NCBI GenBank assembly: GCA_021777365.1
Contig: JAJYDP010000309.1
Coordinates: 1-6,221, forward strand
Length of the DNA stretch: 6,221 nt
Source: Chloroflexota bacterium
Lineage (GTDB): Bacteria > Chloroflexota > Limnocylindria > Limnocylindrales > CSP1-4
Direction of reading: 5' to 3'
Shown here in pieces: positions 5,332 to 6,221 of the stretch (positions are counted from its first letter, which is position 1; every line of letters begins with the position of its first letter). A program made the translations under genes and the position numbers. The notes below the pieces were generated by a model. It was not told where the DNA came from. It searched no databases and saw only the letters and a list, made by a program, of their open reading frames with translations.

Positions 5332-6221
5332 TCACGCGCTCCGCAGGGTCTCGAGCAGCCGCTCCGCGATCCGGTACGAGTGCCCCCCGCCCATGACCAG
5401 CACCACGTCGCCCGGGCGCACGCGCGTCGCCAGCCAGTCGGCCGTCGCGATCACCGTCCCCGGAGCCGACGCATCCGCGCCTCCACGCGCGCGCACGGCG
5501 GCCGCGAGGCCCTCGGCCGACGCGATGGTGGTGTCGGGATCCCTCCCGGCCCAGATCTCCGCGATGGCCACCGCGTCTGCCCGCGTCGCGAGGACGTCGG
5601 CGAAGCGGTCCAGCAGGGCCGCCGTCCGGTGATACGTGAGGGGCTCGTAGACCGCCCAGAGGCGCCGGCCGGGGTACCGCTGGCGGGCGGCGGCGAGCGT
5701 CTCCGCGATCGCCGTCGGGTGGTGCGCGTAGTCGTCGAGCACGACCACGCCCCGCGCCTCGCCCTTGAGCTCGAGCCGGCGTCCCACGCCGCGGAACGCC
5801 GCCAGCCCCTCGACGATGGCGTCGACGGGCACGCCGAGCGCCGCCGCGGCGGCCGCCACGCAGAGCGCATCCTGGGCGTTGTGCCTGCCGGGAAGCGCCA
5901 GGCGAGCGACGAGCGGCCGTCCGTCACCGCCGGGAGCCGGGGGCGGCGCGGACAGCGCGGACAGCGCGGCCAGCCCGGAGACCTCGAGCGTGGTGCCGTC
6001 GGGGTCCGCGCCGGCCACGCGGGCCATGACGACGGCCGCCGGGCCGGACGCCGTGGCAAGGGCGGGAAGCGCGGCCGGCTCGAGGGCGACGGCGATCATC
6101 CGGCCGCACCAGCCGGCCAGGCGCTCCGCCACCCGCCGGGCGCCGGGATCGCCGGCGTTGACCACCAGAATGGGCGCGTCGGCCGCGTCCGTGCGAGCCC
6201 CGGCCGCATCGGCGCGAGCCC
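5332..6221 (-). CDS. murC: MurC-type UDP-N-acetylmuramate--L-alanine ligase, C-terminal 295 residues
   Basis: The frame enters from the right edge and ends at TGA 5332. MurC joins L-alanine to UDP-MurNAc with ATP in the cytoplasm, the first peptide step of peptidoglycan synthesis. Counting from the first whole codon, visible parts are: the central-domain VVNAGDP at 19-25; LPGRHNAQDAL at 109-119, the usual PGxHNxxNA hinge block; GVGRRLELKG at 144-153; and VVLDDYAHHPTAI at 159-171, the MurC/Mpl C-terminal-domain hallmark. Full MurC is about 450-490 residues, so the P-loop ATP-binding part is missing only because of the window edge. Two usual MurC blocks are altered: the FQPHxYxRT site reads VYEPLTYHRT and the terminal MGAGD reads MGGGHSYRI. 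A related muropeptide ligase (Mpl) or a divergent Mur paralogue therefore cannot be excluded. There is no downstream gene for about 600 bp, so it likely ends its operon. Confidence 0.82.
   Translation of the reverse strand, partial: ARADAAGARTDAADAPILVVNAGDPGARRVAERLAGWCGRMIAVALEPAALPALATASGPAAVVMARVAGADPDGTTLEVSGLAALSALSAPPPAPGGDGRPLVARLALPGRHNAQDALCVAAAAAALGVPVDAIVEGLAAFRGVGRRLELKGEARGVVVLDDYAHHPTAIAETLAAARQRYPGRRLWAVYEPLTYHRTAALLDRFADVLATRADAVAIAEIWAGRDPDTTIASAEGLAAAVRARGGADASAPGTVIATADWLATRVRPGDVVLVMGGGHSYRIAERLLETLRSA
6180..6221 (-). repeat. 21-bp in-frame duplication inside murC
   Basis: Two 21-bp units (6221-6201 and 6200-6180, 18 of 21 identical) encode ARADAAG and ARTDAAD in tandem. 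They form an Ala-rich insertion directly before the conserved APILVVNAGDP strand of the central domain. It may extend beyond the window edge. It keeps the reading frame and is probably a tolerated surface loop. Confidence 0.55.

Noticed and set aside
3734..5632. Plus-strand open frame of about 630 codons
   Set aside because: It runs antisense across yajQ, the NTF2-like gene and the end of murC, with low-complexity Arg/Ser-rich translation.
5950..5967. 9-bp tandem repeat GGACAGCGC inside murC
   Set aside because: It encodes a short Leu-Ser-Ala duplication in a variable stretch and is too short to be informative alone.

Overview
This is a very GC-rich bacterial window in which most genes lie on the minus strand. 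Nearly every codon in the real genes ends in G or C. That composition, the family content (MurC, TldD/TldE, YajQ) and an apparently leaderless start fit a high-GC lineage such as Actinomycetota or Chloroflexota. The sequence alone does not decide between them, and no phage, transposon or CRISPR signature is visible.

Layout from left to right. Positions 1-131 (minus) hold the first 43 residues of an exported protein that starts at TTG behind a strong ribosome-binding site and runs off the left edge. Positions 132-501 separate two divergent genes and hold a perfect 24-bp palindrome, an 11-bp-spaced direct repeat in an AT-rich patch, and two short tandem duplications. Positions 502-948 (plus) encode a small, very acidic protein of unknown function. 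Its 3' end overlaps tail-to-tail with the next minus-strand gene. From 4733 down to 926 runs a compact minus-strand gene set, read in this order: an NTF2/SnoaL-like protein, yajQ, tldD and tldE/pmbA. The gaps are 49, 49 and -4 bp. Positions 4734-5331 are a roughly 600-bp region without a confident gene. It holds a leaderless-type -10 box, several perfect hairpins, tandem duplications, a possible 53-aa ORF and an operator-like AT-richer block. Positions 5332-6221 (minus) carry the C-terminal 295 residues of a MurC-type Mur ligase that enters from the right edge.

Together: TldD and TldE form a heterodimeric zinc protease that degrades unfolded peptides and trims some peptide precursors. Their genes overlap by an ATGA junction, so they are probably translationally coupled. 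YajQ is a small nucleotide/RNA-binding protein, implicated in some bacteria as a c-di-GMP effector. The NTF2-like protein is probably the first gene of the set, transcribed from a promoter directly abutting its ATG. MurC belongs to peptidoglycan precursor synthesis and probably ends a separate upstream transcription unit. I see no clearly new system. The least-explained parts are the 4.9-5.3 kb intergenic region and the 132-501 divergent spacer.
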